A DNA stretch of 64,000 bases, from NCBI GenBank assembly GCA_031732875.1, contig JAVMKL010000284.1:6125-70124 (forward strand), read 5' to 3'. This document shows, piece after piece, positions 45,701-54,397 of the stretch (the stretch's first letter is position 1; every line of letters begins with the position of its first letter). The translations under genes were made by a program, and so were the position numbers. Origin of the DNA: JAVMKJ01 sp031732875. Lineage in GTDB: Bacteria > Pseudomonadota > Gammaproteobacteria > Competibacterales > Competibacteraceae. The notes beneath the pieces are model-generated. The model searched no databases and had not been told where the DNA came from. It saw only the letters and a list, made by a program, of their open reading frames with translations.

Positions 45701-46156
45701 CAGGCCGAGGCCGGGAACCGTGAAGTTCGAGCTGCCGACCAAGGCATGAGCGCGGTTGCCGTCCTGAATGTGATAAAGCTTGCCGTGGAGAAACCCGGAT
45801 CGGGTCACCGAGCGAATTTCGACCTTGCGGCGAATCCAGTCGGCGCAGTCCCGGGCCAGTCGGCGCTGTGCAAGCTGGTTGGCGAGGGACAGGCCCTGTT
45901 CGGTCAGTCGGTATTGGCGCGACTGCTTGTTCTCGCGGTCGAGGTTGCGCACGAAGCGAGGTTCGCCGAACAGAAAACGGAGATGGCCGGCGTTCTCCAG
46001 CGCCTCGCGCAGCGCGTCGTAGGCATGGACGGTGAAATAGGCGGAAACGATGGACAGCGCGGTGTCGGGGACCATCTTTTCCTTGAGAAAATCGGCGACC
46101 TTGCCGCGCGTGTGGTTGTCCCGGATACCGGAGAGATGGGCGAGAAGATTTTCCAT
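42776..46156 (-). CDS. PLD-SNF2 helicase of a defence-like locus
   Basis: An 1126-aa protein. The N-terminal phospholipase-D-like domain has one HKD half-site (HGKLYHI, His124/Lys126, then GSSNFT at 141-146) and could be a nuclease or a DNA-binding relic. A SNF2-type superfamily 2 helicase core follows: Walker A ADSVGLGKTFTAL (Lys279), DESH box at about 362-365, SATPVNN, and motif VI QRFGRIDRIGSRNPDVY. A C-terminal domain of unknown type spans about 930-1126. First gene of the block; the methylase follows after 11 bp, so the two are surely co-expressed. The pairing fits phage-defence systems. Confidence 0.92.
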   Translation of the reverse strand: MENLLAHLSGIRDNHTRGKVADFLKEKMVPDTALSIVSAYFTVHAYDALREALENAGHLRFLFGEPRFVRNLDRENKQSRQYRLTEQGLSLANQLAQRRLARDCADWIRRKVEIRSVTRSGFLHGKLYHIQDGNRAHALVGSSNFTVPGLGLLASGNNIELNLVVTDDRDRADLLVWFDSLWNDARLVEDVRDIVLKELARLYANQPPQFIYYLTLFHLFRDFLDGTRDLDETLRRAALPDTRVWRTLFSFQQDGAKAAINKILANNGCVLADSVGLGKTFTALAVIKYFELRNERVLVLCPKKLRRNWTVYRANSPLNPFLEDRFRYDVLSHTDLSRERGEVDGIDLAALNWGNYDLVVIDESHNFRNNALARQRPGEPPRRSRYQRLMEDIVTTGVRTKVLLLSATPVNNQLADLRNQLSFIAGGDVARDERADGVFEETLGIASVRETIRKAQTHFTQWARRSPDQRKTRELLNALGGDFFKLLDGLSIARSRRQIARYYADEMQRLGGFPHRPPPRALSPPIDLLGRYLSFELLDGEIGKLNLALYHPTHYLRDDLPEPVRIAYQDKILGGFTQEGRERILITMMKVNLLKRLESSVDSFRLTLKRTIDKIDRLEARILAFERHIEANPELDYDELTPDQFEDPDFESEDFTIGGKRRIHLGHLKLPEWLRAVRQDRVQLQFLLEKTAVVTPERDGKLAELRQLIEHKVRQPTRDLDGRPNRKLLVFTAFADTARYLYDQIAPWARRESSIHVALIVGDGGNRTTLGGSDYDDILTNFSPRAKRRAEQPRFPQTEEIDLLIATDCISEGQNLQDCDRLVNYDIHWNPVRIIQRFGRIDRIGSRNPDVYLVNFWPVAELDRYLNVKHRVEARMALVDLAATQTDNLLDPGQLEELIRQDLLFRDRQLKRLKDEVLDLEDLDGSVSLTDFSLDEFRLDLLRFLESRRAELEEAASGLYAVVPPAANVPACRPGALFCLRQRPGSDSPNGGPETLTQPRPSDSAQINPLAPYYLVYVHDDGTVRFSFVQPKESLLLLRELAAGEASANERLCDLFDHRTGDGADMRHYDGLIRRALASIERTFQRRAAVGLLAGRGSLLPAADEAPAADQSQFELVTWLVILESE

Positions 46157-46186
46157 CGGTCAACCGCCTTGATTTTGTCGCTTCGA

Positions 46187-46969
46187 TCACGCCACTTCGC
46201 CCAGCAATCGGCGAATGATGAACCCCGCCAGCATCACCCCAAACAGGGCCGGCAGATAGGAAATCGTGCCGTTCACCGCGCGGGGCCGGCCGGGCGCGCC
46301 GCTGTCGACCGATTGATGGGGTAAAGGTGGGCGGCGCGGCTCGTCGCTGTAAATCACCGGGTAATCGAGCGGCGCGTCCAATTCCCGCAACCGCCGGCGC
46401 AGCTCCCGGGCCAGCGGACAGACTTGGGTCTGGTCCAGCCGCGCCACCTGCGCCCGACTCACGTCCAGGCAGTTGCCGGCGCCCAGGGCTGAAATCACCG
46501 GTACTCCGTGGCGATGACAGGCCGCCACCAGCGCCGCCTTGCAGGCGATGCTGTCGATGCAGTCGGCAACGTAATCGTAGGGCGCTTGCCTCCCCTCTCC
46601 CCGCGTGGGAGAGGGGTCGGGGGCGAGGGGTGGCACGGCAATCAGCGCCTCGGCCATGTCCGGCCGAAGAAACTCGCCGATCAAGGTCAATTCGATGGTC
46701 GGATCGATATCGCGCAACCGGGCCACCATCAATTCGACCTTGGGCCGGCCGATGGTGGAATGCAGCGCCAGCAACTGGCGGTTGAGGTTGGAGGGCGACA
46801 CGACGTCGTGATCCAGCAGGGTCAGCCGGCCGATACCGGCCCGACCCAGCGCTTCGGCGGCATAACCACCCACTCCGCCCAGCCCGGCGACCAGGACGTG
46901 CGCCGCCCGCAATCGGGCCAGCCCGTTGGCTCCGATCAGAATCTCAGTGCGGGCCTGGGGATGCGGCAT
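46187..46969 (-). CDS. tcdA: tRNA threonylcarbamoyladenosine dehydratase TcdA with in-frame insertion
   Basis: E1-like enzyme (260 aa) that cyclises t6A37 in tRNA. The ATG at 46969 gives MPHPQARTEILIGANGLARL. Nucleotide motif AGLGGVGGYAAEALGRAG and LLDHDVVSPSNLNRQ are intact, as are the DCIDSIACKAAL and SALGAGN segments. Between EFLRPDMAEALIA and YDYVADCIDS about 18 residues (PPLAPDPSPTRGEGRQAP) are extra compared with E. coli TcdA. The DNA coding for them is a palindromic repeat. It overlaps tatD by 26 bp. Confidence 0.92.
   Translation of the reverse strand: MPHPQARTEILIGANGLARLRAAHVLVAGLGGVGGYAAEALGRAGIGRLTLLDHDVVSPSNLNRQLLALHSTIGRPKVELMVARLRDIDPTIELTLIGEFLRPDMAEALIAVPPLAPDPSPTRGEGRQAPYDYVADCIDSIACKAALVAACHRHGVPVISALGAGNCLDVSRAQVARLDQTQVCPLARELRRRLRELDAPLDYPVIYSDEPRRPPLPHQSVDSGAPGRPRAVNGTISYLPALFGVMLAGFIIRRLLGEVA
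46591..46632. repeat. Palindromic repeat inserted within tcdA
   Basis: CCCCTCTCCC (46592-46601) pairs perfectly with GGGAGAGGGG (46607-46616) around CGCGT, followed by TCGGGGGCGAGGGG. In the tcdA frame it encodes part of LAPDPSPTRGEGR, a peptide often produced when this kind of repeat is translated. A related copy lies at 53082-53119. Confidence 0.8.
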
Positions 46970-47735
46970 CGGGCAGATCGAACAGCCGGCGGGCGTTGTC
47001 CGTGGTGGCGGCGGCAATCTCGGCCGGGTCGACGCCGCGCAGTTCCGCCACGCAGGCCAGTACTTCCGCCAGGAATGCCGGTTCGTTGCGCTGGCCGGGG
47101 TGCGCACTCAAGGGCTGATCGGGGGCGTCGGTTTCCAGCAGAAACCCGTCCAGCGGCAGAACTTTCATCAGGCCGCGCAGCCGCGTCGCCTTTGGGTAGG
47201 TCAGCGGGCCGCCGAAACTCAGCAGGATCCCCAGATCCAGCAACCGCCGGGCCTGATCCTCGCTGCCGGAAAAGCTGTGCGCCACGCCGCGTACGCCCGC
47301 GAACCGGCGCACCAGCTTGATGACGTGATCGACCGCGTGGCGGGCATGGATCACCACCGGCAGATCGTGGCGGCGCGCCAGTCGCAATTGACCGGCAAAA
47401 TATTCGGCCTGGAGATCGGGATCGAGGTCCGGCAGATAATAATCCAGCCCGCATTCGCCGATCGCCACCGGCTGTTCCCGCGCCAGCCAGTCCGCCAGCG
47501 TGTCGAGATGCTCCGGGCGATGTTCGGCCAGATAGGCGGGATGCAGGCCATAGCAGGGATACAGTCCCGGGAAGTTCGCCGCGACCGCCTTCAACTTCGG
47601 CCACAGCCGGACGCTGACCGCCGCCAGCACCTGCCTTTCCACCCCGGCGGCCCGCGCCCGCTGGTAGGCGGCATCGCGGTCGGCATCGAAGCTGGCGTCG
47701 TCGAAATGGTTGTGACTATCGATCAGGGCGAGCAT
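46944..47735 (-). CDS. tatD: TatD-family metal-dependent hydrolase
   Basis: A 263-aa TIM-barrel hydrolase. DSHNHFDDASFD (metal His pair), AIGECGLDYY, VIHARHAVDHV, HSFSGS and ETDAPDQPLSAH are the TatD metal and catalytic motifs in order. The ATG at 47735 gives the family start MLALIDSHNH. Members have DNase and D-aminoacyl hydrolase reports; the cellular role is unsettled. It lies 13 bp after the AraC regulator gene. Confidence 0.94.
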   Translation of the reverse strand: MLALIDSHNHFDDASFDADRDAAYQRARAAGVERQVLAAVSVRLWPKLKAVAANFPGLYPCYGLHPAYLAEHRPEHLDTLADWLAREQPVAIGECGLDYYLPDLDPDLQAEYFAGQLRLARRHDLPVVIHARHAVDHVIKLVRRFAGVRGVAHSFSGSEDQARRLLDLGILLSFGGPLTYPKATRLRGLMKVLPLDGFLLETDAPDQPLSAHPGQRNEPAFLAEVLACVAELRGVDPAEIAAATTDNARRLFDLPDAASPGPH

Positions 47736-47748
47736 CGGCGCCCGCCCA

Positions 47749-48516
47749 TCAGGCGATGACGATCCGCACGTTGGCGGCGCGGCCGAACACCGAGGACGGG
47801 GTGATGCCGAACATGTTGCGGAACGCCCGGCTGAAATGCGAGGAATCGGCAAACCCGGCGCCCAGCGCCGCGTCGGTGAGCGTATCGCCCTTGGCGATCA
47901 GCGCCGCCACCACCCGCATCCGGTGCCACTGCCGGAAGCGCCGGATCGGCACCCCGACCTCCTCCTTGAACAAATGCACCAGCCGGGTCGGCGACAGATT
48001 GACGTACTCGGCCAGTTCGGTCATCGAGTAGCTGTGGGTCAGATCTTCCTTCATCAATCGGATGACCCGCTGGATTCGACCGTCCAGCGGTTGCTGGCGT
48101 TGTTCCGGGTCCGGCGGCGGGATCAGCCGGTCGAGCAGGTCGTGAATCGCGGCGGCATCCGGCTGGCGCTCCCAGGCGTCGCGCAGGGCCGCCAGCACCT
48201 CCGGTTCGTGCTCGAGTTGGTAGAGGCACTGCCACTCACCATCGAGCATGGCGTTCTGGATCGCGGTGTAGTCCGCGCTTTCCGGCTCGATGAATAGAAT
48301 CGCCATGATGGCGCCACCGACCTGGATTTCGTGAAGACACCCCGGTGGAACCAGCACGCTGCGACATTCCCGCCAGACGTTGCTCTCGCTCTCCAGCACC
48401 CGGAACGGTTTGTCGATACCCACGCACAGCGCCGCCGACCCGAGCCGATGCTCGGAGATATCCGGCAGGCCGCCCATGAAAAAGCCGCGGTTTTGCCAAA
48501 CGTACAGCTTGCTCAA
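47749..48516 (-). CDS. AraC-family transcriptional regulator
   Basis: A 255-aa regulator with an N-terminal cupin-like sensor (about 1-110, with SVLVPPGCLHEIQVGG) and a C-terminal double helix-turn-helix domain (about 150-250: SMTELAEYVNLSPTRLVHLF and FADSSHFSRAFRNMFGITPS). It is divergent from the GMC oxidoreductase gene across a 260-bp region, so it may control that gene; the sensor would respond to an unknown ligand. Confidence 0.92.
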   Translation of the reverse strand: MSKLYVWQNRGFFMGGLPDISEHRLGSAALCVGIDKPFRVLESESNVWRECRSVLVPPGCLHEIQVGGAIMAILFIEPESADYTAIQNAMLDGEWQCLYQLEHEPEVLAALRDAWERQPDAAAIHDLLDRLIPPPDPEQRQQPLDGRIQRVIRLMKEDLTHSYSMTELAEYVNLSPTRLVHLFKEEVGVPIRRFRQWHRMRVVAALIAKGDTLTDAALGAGFADSSHFSRAFRNMFGITPSSVFGRAANVRIVIA

Positions 48517-48776
48517 GGTCTTGCCTTTTCAGTGGTAAACGGAAACCGGATCGCGGTCGGGTGCAAGCCGGATTGGAATCGCCGCTCCGGCCGATTTCCG
48601 GTCGCGCGAACGATCGTGAAAGTGTAATGCGCTTGGCCGGCGCTAGCCAGTTTCGACAAATCCCCGCCACTTTCGACAAGCCCCATCCCTGCAAAGCCAT
48701 TAGCCTTGCGAAATCGGCTACTTCCATCAAAAGCAACCACCGTCCGGCCATGGACCGGGCAGAGGATTCTGGAACC

Positions 48777-50366
48777 ATGTACGACACCATCATCGTGGGC
48801 GCGGGTTCGGCCGGCTGCGTGCTGGCCAACCGGCTGTCCGCCGACCCGACCCGCCAGGTTTGCCTGCTCGAGGCGGGTCCCGAGGATGCCAGCCCGTGGA
48901 TTCACATCCCGGTGGGCATTTTCTTCATGATGCGCAGCAAGACCCTGAACTGGCGTTACCGGACCGAGCCGCAACCGCGACTGCACGGCCGCCGCCTGTT
49001 CTGGCCGCGCGGCAAGACCCTGGGCGGCAGCAGTTCCAGCAACGCCATGGTCTATACCCGGGGTCATCGCCGGGATTACGACCAATGGGCGGAACTGGGC
49101 AACGCGGGCTGGAGCTACGACGATCTGCTGCCGCTGTTCAAGCGCTCCCAGAACCAGGAACGCGGCCCGTCCGACTATCACGGAACCGGCGGACCGCTCA
49201 ACGTCGCCGACCTGCGCCAGCGGAGCGAAATCAGCCAGGTGTTCGTGCGCGCCGCCGGCGAGGTGGGTTACCCGCTCAGCGACGATTTCAACGGGGCCGA
49301 GCAGGAAGGGGTCGGTTTCTACCAGGTCACCCAGAAAGACGGCCGGCGCTGCAGCAGCGCCCGCGCCTACCTGCATGCCATCCGCCGGCGCCCGAATCTG
49401 ACGATCATCACCCGCGCCCTGGCCAGCCGGGTGCTGTTCGACGGCAAGCGGGCGGTCGGCGTGGCCTATCTCGACCGAACCGGTCAAACGGTCGAACTCC
49501 AGGCGCGGCGGGAGGTGCTGTTGTCCGGCGGGGCGATCAATTCGCCGCAGCTATTGTTATTGTCCGGGGTGGGACCGCGCGCCGAATTGGAGCAGCACGA
49601 CATCGCCATGGTGCACGAGCTACCCGGCGTCGGCCAGAACCTGCAAGATCATCTGGACGTGATCGTCGCCCACCGCGAGCACCGCCGTGCCTCCTACGGC
49701 TTCGCGCTGTCGTTCCTGCCGCGGTTGTTCGAGGGCATCGTCGACTACCACCGCCACGGCCGCGGCTTCCTGACCAGCAACCTGGCCGAGGCCGGCGGCT
49801 TTGTCAAATCCGATCCCGCGTTGCCGCTGCCCAACCTGCAATACCACCTGACCTCGACCATTCTCGACGATCACGGCCGGCGCATCTGGCACGGTTACGG
49901 CTATTCGTTACACGTGTGCGACCTGCGACCGAAAAGTCGCGGTTATCTGACCCTCAAGAGCGCCGATCCGCGCGACCCGCCCCTGATCCAGCCCGATTAC
50001 CTCAGCCACCCGGACGATCTGGAAACCCTGCTGGCCGGCGTCAAGACCTGCCGGAAAATCCTGGCGGCGCGGGCCTTCGACGGGTATCGCGGCGAGGAAC
50101 TGTTCCCCGGCGCGGCGGTGCAAGGCGACGACGAATTGCGGGACTTCATCCGCCGCCGGGCCGAGACCATCTACCACCCGGTCGGCACCTGCAAGATGGG
50201 GCACGACGCCATGGCAGTGGTGGACGATCGGTTGCGGGTGCATGGTCTGATCGGCCTGCGGGTGGCGGACGCCTCGATCATGCCGACTCTGATCGGCGGC
50301 AACACCAACGCCCCGGCCATCGTCATCGGCGAAAAAGCGTCGGATCTGATCCTGGCCGAAGGATGA
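48777..50366 (+). CDS. GMC-family FAD oxidoreductase (choline/alcohol dehydrogenase-like)
   Basis: A 529-aa flavoprotein. The ATG at 48777 gives MYDTIIVGAGSAGCVLANRL, the FAD dinucleotide motif. GMC signatures are RGKTLGGSSSSNAMVYTRG and GGAINSPQLLLLSGVGP. The C-terminal catalytic His is in YHPVGTCKMG and the Asn/His partner region in IMPTLIGGNTNAPAIVIGEKA. It is similar to alkanol dehydrogenase (AlkJ) and choline dehydrogenase (BetA); the betaine genes are absent, so an alcohol dehydrogenase role is as likely. Divergent AraC regulator upstream. Confidence 0.93.
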   Translation: MYDTIIVGAGSAGCVLANRLSADPTRQVCLLEAGPEDASPWIHIPVGIFFMMRSKTLNWRYRTEPQPRLHGRRLFWPRGKTLGGSSSSNAMVYTRGHRRDYDQWAELGNAGWSYDDLLPLFKRSQNQERGPSDYHGTGGPLNVADLRQRSEISQVFVRAAGEVGYPLSDDFNGAEQEGVGFYQVTQKDGRRCSSARAYLHAIRRRPNLTIITRALASRVLFDGKRAVGVAYLDRTGQTVELQARREVLLSGGAINSPQLLLLSGVGPRAELEQHDIAMVHELPGVGQNLQDHLDVIVAHREHRRASYGFALSFLPRLFEGIVDYHRHGRGFLTSNLAEAGGFVKSDPALPLPNLQYHLTSTILDDHGRRIWHGYGYSLHVCDLRPKSRGYLTLKSADPRDPPLIQPDYLSHPDDLETLLAGVKTCRKILAARAFDGYRGEELFPGAAVQGDDELRDFIRRRAETIYHPVGTCKMGHDAMAVVDDRLRVHGLIGLRVADASIMPTLIGGNTNAPAIVIGEKASDLILAEG

Positions 50367-50512
50367 TTCTCGCGCCGCCGGCGCGACCGCTCCCGATATC
50401 CCTTCAAGGCTGTTTTTTCCCCATCGGAAAAGGGTCTAAACTACCCGCTTGAACCGAGAACCAGCGGAAGCATCCCCGACTTGATCCGCCAAAACCACCG
50501 ACGAGCGCGACA

Positions 50513-51916
50513 ATGAACGACCAGAAATACGATGTCATCGTGATCGGCACCGGCCCGGGAGGAGAAGGGGCTGCCATGAAAGCCGCCAAGGAGGGTAAAT
50601 CGGTGGCGGTGATCGAAAAACACCACCTGGTCGGCGGCGGCTGTACCCACTGGGGTACCATCCCGTCCAAGGCTCTGCGGCATTCCATCAACCGGATGCT
50701 GGAGTTCAACAACAGCCCGGCGTTCCGCAACGCCCTCGGCCATGCCTTGAAGTTGTCCTACCCCGAGCTGCTGCGTTCCGCCGAATCGGTGATCGCCCGC
50801 CAGACCGCCATGCGCCGGGATTTCTACGAGCGCAACCGGGTCCGGCTCCATCACGGTCGCGCCCGGTTCCTCGACGCCCATACGCTCGAGGTCCGCTCCG
50901 GCGCCGGTTCCGAGTCACTGGTCCTGACCGCCGGGGCCTTCGTCATCGCCTCCGGCTCGCATCCGTTCCGGCCCCCGGACATCGATTTCAACCACCCGCG
51001 CATCTTCGACAGCGACACCATCCTCGCCATGTCCACTACCCCGCGCTCGATCCTGATCTACGGCGCGGGGGTGATCGGCTGCGAATACGCCAGCATCTTC
51101 CGCAACATGGGCTGCAAGGTGGACCTGGTGGACACCCGTTCCCAACTGCTGTCCTTCCTCGACGACGAGATCGCCCACGCGCTCAGCTACCACCTGCGCG
51201 ATCAGGGCGTGATGATCCGCCACAACGAGGAATACGAGCAGGTCGACGGCTTGCCGGACGGCGCGATGATGGCGTTCAAGTCCGGCAAGCGCATCAGGGC
51301 CGACGTGCTGCTGTGGGCTAACGGCCGCACCGGCAACACGCAGAACATGGGGCTGGAAGAGTTGGGCATCACCCCCGACGGCCGCGGCCAGATCAAGGTC
51401 GACGACAACTACCGCACCGCCCTGCCCCACATCTACGCGGTGGGCGACGTGATCGGCTATCCCAGCCTGGCCAGCGCCGCCTACGACCAGGGCCGCTTTG
51501 CCGCCACTCACCTGGTCCACGGCGTCTGCGACCATCATCTGGTGGATTACATCCCGACCGGCATCTACACTTCTCCAGAGATCAGCTCGGTCGGCCGCAC
51601 CGAGCGCGAGCTGACCCAGGCCCGGGTGCCGTATGAAGTGGGACACGCTTATTTCAAGAGTCTGGCGCGCGCGCAGATCACCGGCCGCACCGTGGGCATG
51701 CTCAAGCTGCTGTTCCATCGTGACACCCTCGAAATCCTGGGCATCCACTGCTTCGGCGACCAGGCGGCGGAAATCGTTCACATCGGACAGGCGATCATGG
51801 CCCAGCAAGGCGAGGCCAACAACATCCAGTACTTCGTCAACACCACGTTCAATTATCCGACCATGGCCGAGGCTTACCGGGTTGCCGCCCTGAACGGCCT
51901 GAATCGGCTGGCCTAA
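50513..51916 (+). CDS. sthA: Soluble pyridine nucleotide transhydrogenase SthA
   Basis: FAD enzyme (467 aa) that balances NADPH and [16 protein letters not shown] is the FAD motif (11-22). The redox site reads [13 protein letters not shown] with a single cysteine (44), which separates this family from disulfide reductases such as lipoamide dehydrogenase. The NAD motif is [14 protein letters not shown], and the C-terminal dimer domain has [13 protein letters not shown]. It precedes pilU by 16 bp. Confidence 0.96.
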   Translation: MNDQKYDVIVIGTGPGGEGAAMKAAKEGKSVAVIEKHHLVGGGCTHWGTIPSKALRHSINRMLEFNNSPAFRNALGHALKLSYPELLRSAESVIARQTAMRRDFYERNRVRLHHGRARFLDAHTLEVRSGAGSESLVLTAGAFVIASGSHPFRPPDIDFNHPRIFDSDTILAMSTTPRSILIYGAGVIGCEYASIFRNMGCKVDLVDTRSQLLSFLDDEIAHALSYHLRDQGVMIRHNEEYEQVDGLPDGAMMAFKSGKRIRADVLLWANGRTGNTQNMGLEELGITPDGRGQIKVDDNYRTALPHIYAVGDVIGYPSLASAAYDQGRFAATHLVHGVCDHHLVDYIPTGIYTSPEISSVGRTERELTQARVPYEVGHAYFKSLARAQITGRTVGMLKLLFHRDTLEILGIHCFGDQAAEIVHIGQAIMAQQGEANNIQYFVNTTFNYPTMAEAYRVAALNGLNRLA

Positions 51917-51932
51917 AGCGGAGGAACTCATC

Positions 51933-53081
51933 ATGGACATCACCCCGTATCTCAAACTGATGGTCGACAAAAGCGCCTCCGACCTGTTCTTCCATGTCGG
52001 GGCGCCCGTCAACATCAAAATCGGCGGCGTGGTGCGCCCGATCGGCAACAAGGTGCTCGGACCGGGTCAGGTGCGCGAGATCGCCTACTCGGTCATGAAG
52101 GACGACCAGATCAAGGAATTCGAGCACGAATGGGAACTCAACTTCGCCATCCCGCTGCACGGCGTCGGCCGGTTCCGCTCCAACGTGTTCAAGCAGCGCG
52201 GCGAAGTGTCCATGGTGATCCGCTACATCAAGGGCGACATCCCGCAGGTGGAAGAGCTGGGCCTGCCAACCCTGTTGCGGCAACTGGTGATGGAAAAACG
52301 TGGCCTGATCCTGCTGGTCGGCGCCACCGGTTCCGGCAAATCCACCACGCTGGCGGCGATGATCGATCATCGCAATTCCAGTTCGCCAGGCCACATCATC
52401 ACCGTCGAGGACCCGATCGAATTCACTCACCAGCACAAGAAATCGGTGATCGCCCAACGCGAGATCGGCATCGATACCCACAGCTACGAGTACGCCCTGC
52501 GCAGCGCCATGCGCGAGGCGCCGGACGTCATTCTGGTCGGCGAAGTTCGCGAACGCGAGGTGATGAAATACGTGCTCACCTTCTCCGAGACCGGCCATCT
52601 GGTGTTGTCCACCCTGCACGCCAACAACGCCAACGGCGCCCTGGAGCGCATCGTCAACTTCTTCCCCGAGGATGTCCGGCCGCAATTGCTGATGGATCTG
52701 TCGCTGAACCTGCGCGCCATCGTTTCGCAGCGGTTGATCCGCTCGTTGACCGGCGGCCTGGTGCCGGCGGTAGAAGTACTGCTGAACAGCCCCTACGTCG
52801 CCGACCTGATCCAGAAGGGCAAGATCGACTACGTCAAGGACGCCATGGAGCAGTCCACCGAATCGGGGATGATGACCTTCGACCAGTCCCTGTTCAAGCT
52901 GTACAAGGAAGGGAAGATCTCCAGGGAGGAAGCCATCAAGAACGCCGACTCCAAGAACAACGTCGGCCTGCAGATCCGGCTGTCCGAAAGCGGGGACGGC
53001 ACCGCCAGCCAGGCATCCCTGGCCGAGCTGGCCATCCACGACGACGAGCAGGAAAACAAGGGGCGGATGTTCGGGATGTAA
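51933..53081 (+). CDS. pilU: Type IV pilus retraction ATPase PilU
   Basis: A 382-aa PilT/PilU-family hexameric ATPase, the length of Pseudomonas PilU. It has an N-terminal PAS-like domain (SASDLFFHVGAPVNIKIGG), Walker A GATGSGKSTTLAAMIDHRN (about 129-147), the Asp box IITVEDPIEF, Walker B DVILVGEVRE, and the His box STLHANNANGALERI. The long Ser/Glu-rich C-terminus after residue 340 also favours PilU over PilT. CGGAGG precedes the ATG. It sits apart from pilMNOPQ, and no pilT is next to it. Confidence 0.93.
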   Translation: MDITPYLKLMVDKSASDLFFHVGAPVNIKIGGVVRPIGNKVLGPGQVREIAYSVMKDDQIKEFEHEWELNFAIPLHGVGRFRSNVFKQRGEVSMVIRYIKGDIPQVEELGLPTLLRQLVMEKRGLILLVGATGSGKSTTLAAMIDHRNSSSPGHIITVEDPIEFTHQHKKSVIAQREIGIDTHSYEYALRSAMREAPDVILVGEVREREVMKYVLTFSETGHLVLSTLHANNANGALERIVNFFPEDVRPQLLMDLSLNLRAIVSQRLIRSLTGGLVPAVEVLLNSPYVADLIQKGKIDYVKDAMEQSTESGMMTFDQSLFKLYKEGKISREEAIKNADSKNNVGLQIRLSESGDGTASQASLAELAIHDDEQENKGRMFGM

Positions 53082-53119
53082 TCGCCCCCCGCGCGGGCGA
53101 GGGGTTGGGAGTGAGGGCG
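53082..53119. repeat. Palindromic repeat related to the tcdA insertion
   Basis: Begins directly after the pilU stop: TCGCCC...GGGCGA stem then GGGGTTGGGAGTGAGGG. Aligned with 46600-46630 it matches at about 26 of 31 bases (CCCGCGNGGGNGAGGGGTNGGG core). The same repeat family is thus intergenic here and intragenic in tcdA. Confidence 0.65.
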
Positions 53120-53121
53120 GA

Positions 53122-54336
53122 TTGGAAAATGGACGCACAAACCGGGCCGGGGCAGACGGAGTGACTGCCTCAGCGGTCGCGCCCGCCCGCCGCATGGCGG
53201 ACATCGCTCCGTTTCACGTCATGGCGTTGCTGGCCCGCGCCAGGGAACTGGAGGCGGCCGGCCGGTCGATCGTGCACATGGAAATCGGCGAGCCGGATTT
53301 TCCGACCGCCGAACCGATCGTGGCCGCCGGCCAGCGGGCGCTGGCCGAGGGTCGCACCCGTTACACCGCCGCCGCCGGACTGCCGGAACTGCGCCAGACG
53401 ATCGCCGATCACTACCAGGAGCGGTACGGGGTCGAAGTGTCGGCCGGGCGGATTCTGGTCACCCCCGGCGCCTCGGGCGCCCTGCAACTGGCCACGGCGG
53501 TGCTGGTCAATCCCGGCGACCGGGTGCTGCTGGCCGACCCCGGCTATCCCTGCAACCGGCATTTCGTGCGGCTGGTGGAAGGCGTGGCCGCGGGGATTCC
53601 GGTCGGACCGGACACCGGTTACCAGTTCACCGCCGAACTCGTCGAGCGCTATTGGGACGAACGGACGGTCGCCGTGCTGCTGGCCTCGCCGGCCAATCCC
53701 ACCGGCACGGTGATTCCCCCAGCCGAACTGGCGGCCATCGTCGCGGCGGTCGAGGCGCGCGGCGGGCGGGTAATCATGGATGAGATCTACCACGGGCTGG
53801 TGTACGGCGCGCCGGTGCAGACCGCGCTGGCCTATTCCGACCGGGTGTTCGTCGTCAACAGTTTCAGCAAGTATTACGGCATGACCGGCTGGCGGCTGGG
53901 CTGGCTGGCGGCGCCCGACGACTGCGTCGGCGCGGCGGAAAAGCTGGCGCAGAACCTGTTTCTGGCCGCTTCCACCCCGGCCCAGCACGCGGCGCTGGCG
54001 ACGTTCGAACCGGAGGCGCGGGCGATTTTCGAGGCGCGGCGGCGGGAATTTCAGGCGCGGCGGGATTTTCTGCTGCCGGCGCTGCGCGAACTGGGCTTCG
54101 AGATTCCCGTCACCCCGGACGGCGCGTTCTATTTGTACGCCGGCTGCGGTCGCTTCACCGACGACAGCTTCGCGTTCGCCCTGCGCCTGTTGGAGGAAAC
54201 CGGCGTCGCCATCACCCCGGGCCTCGATTTCGGCCATCACCAGCCGAACCGGCACGTCCGCTTCGCCTATACCAACGCCATCCCGCAACTGGTCGAGGGC
54301 GTGGAACGATTGCGACGGGCGCTGCGGCAATCATGA
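53122..54336 (+). CDS. PLP-dependent class I/II aminotransferase
   Basis: A 404-aa aminotransferase of the aspartate fold-type I group. Motifs are MEIGEPDFPTAEP, RYTAAAGLPELRQ, ADPGYPCNRH, SPANPTGTV, MDEIYHGLVYG and the PLP-lysine segment VNSFSKYYGMTGWRLGW. Substrate cannot be read. The start is uncertain: TTG at 53122, GTG at 53161 or ATG at 53194, of which the last still covers the whole fold. The upstream DNA is the palindromic repeat, so the 5' end may have been altered by it. Confidence 0.92.
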   Translation: MENGRTNRAGADGVTASAVAPARRMADIAPFHVMALLARARELEAAGRSIVHMEIGEPDFPTAEPIVAAGQRALAEGRTRYTAAAGLPELRQTIADHYQERYGVEVSAGRILVTPGASGALQLATAVLVNPGDRVLLADPGYPCNRHFVRLVEGVAAGIPVGPDTGYQFTAELVERYWDERTVAVLLASPANPTGTVIPPAELAAIVAAVEARGGRVIMDEIYHGLVYGAPVQTALAYSDRVFVVNSFSKYYGMTGWRLGWLAAPDDCVGAAEKLAQNLFLAASTPAQHAALATFEPEARAIFEARRREFQARRDFLLPALRELGFEIPVTPDGAFYLYAGCGRFTDDSFAFALRLLEETGVAITPGLDFGHHQPNRHVRFAYTNAIPQLVEGVERLRRALRQS

Positions 54337-54397
54337 GTGCTGTTGGGTTTCGGCTTGATCGGTTTGGATACCATGCGCCACCATAAGATTCAAACGA

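Noticed and set aside
43100..46324. Long plus-strand frames (401 and 388 codons) opposite the helicase gene
   Set aside because: Shadows of the PLD-SNF2 helicase; no motifs.
48860..50452. 530-codon plus-strand frame
   Set aside because: Shifted shadow of the GMC oxidoreductase.
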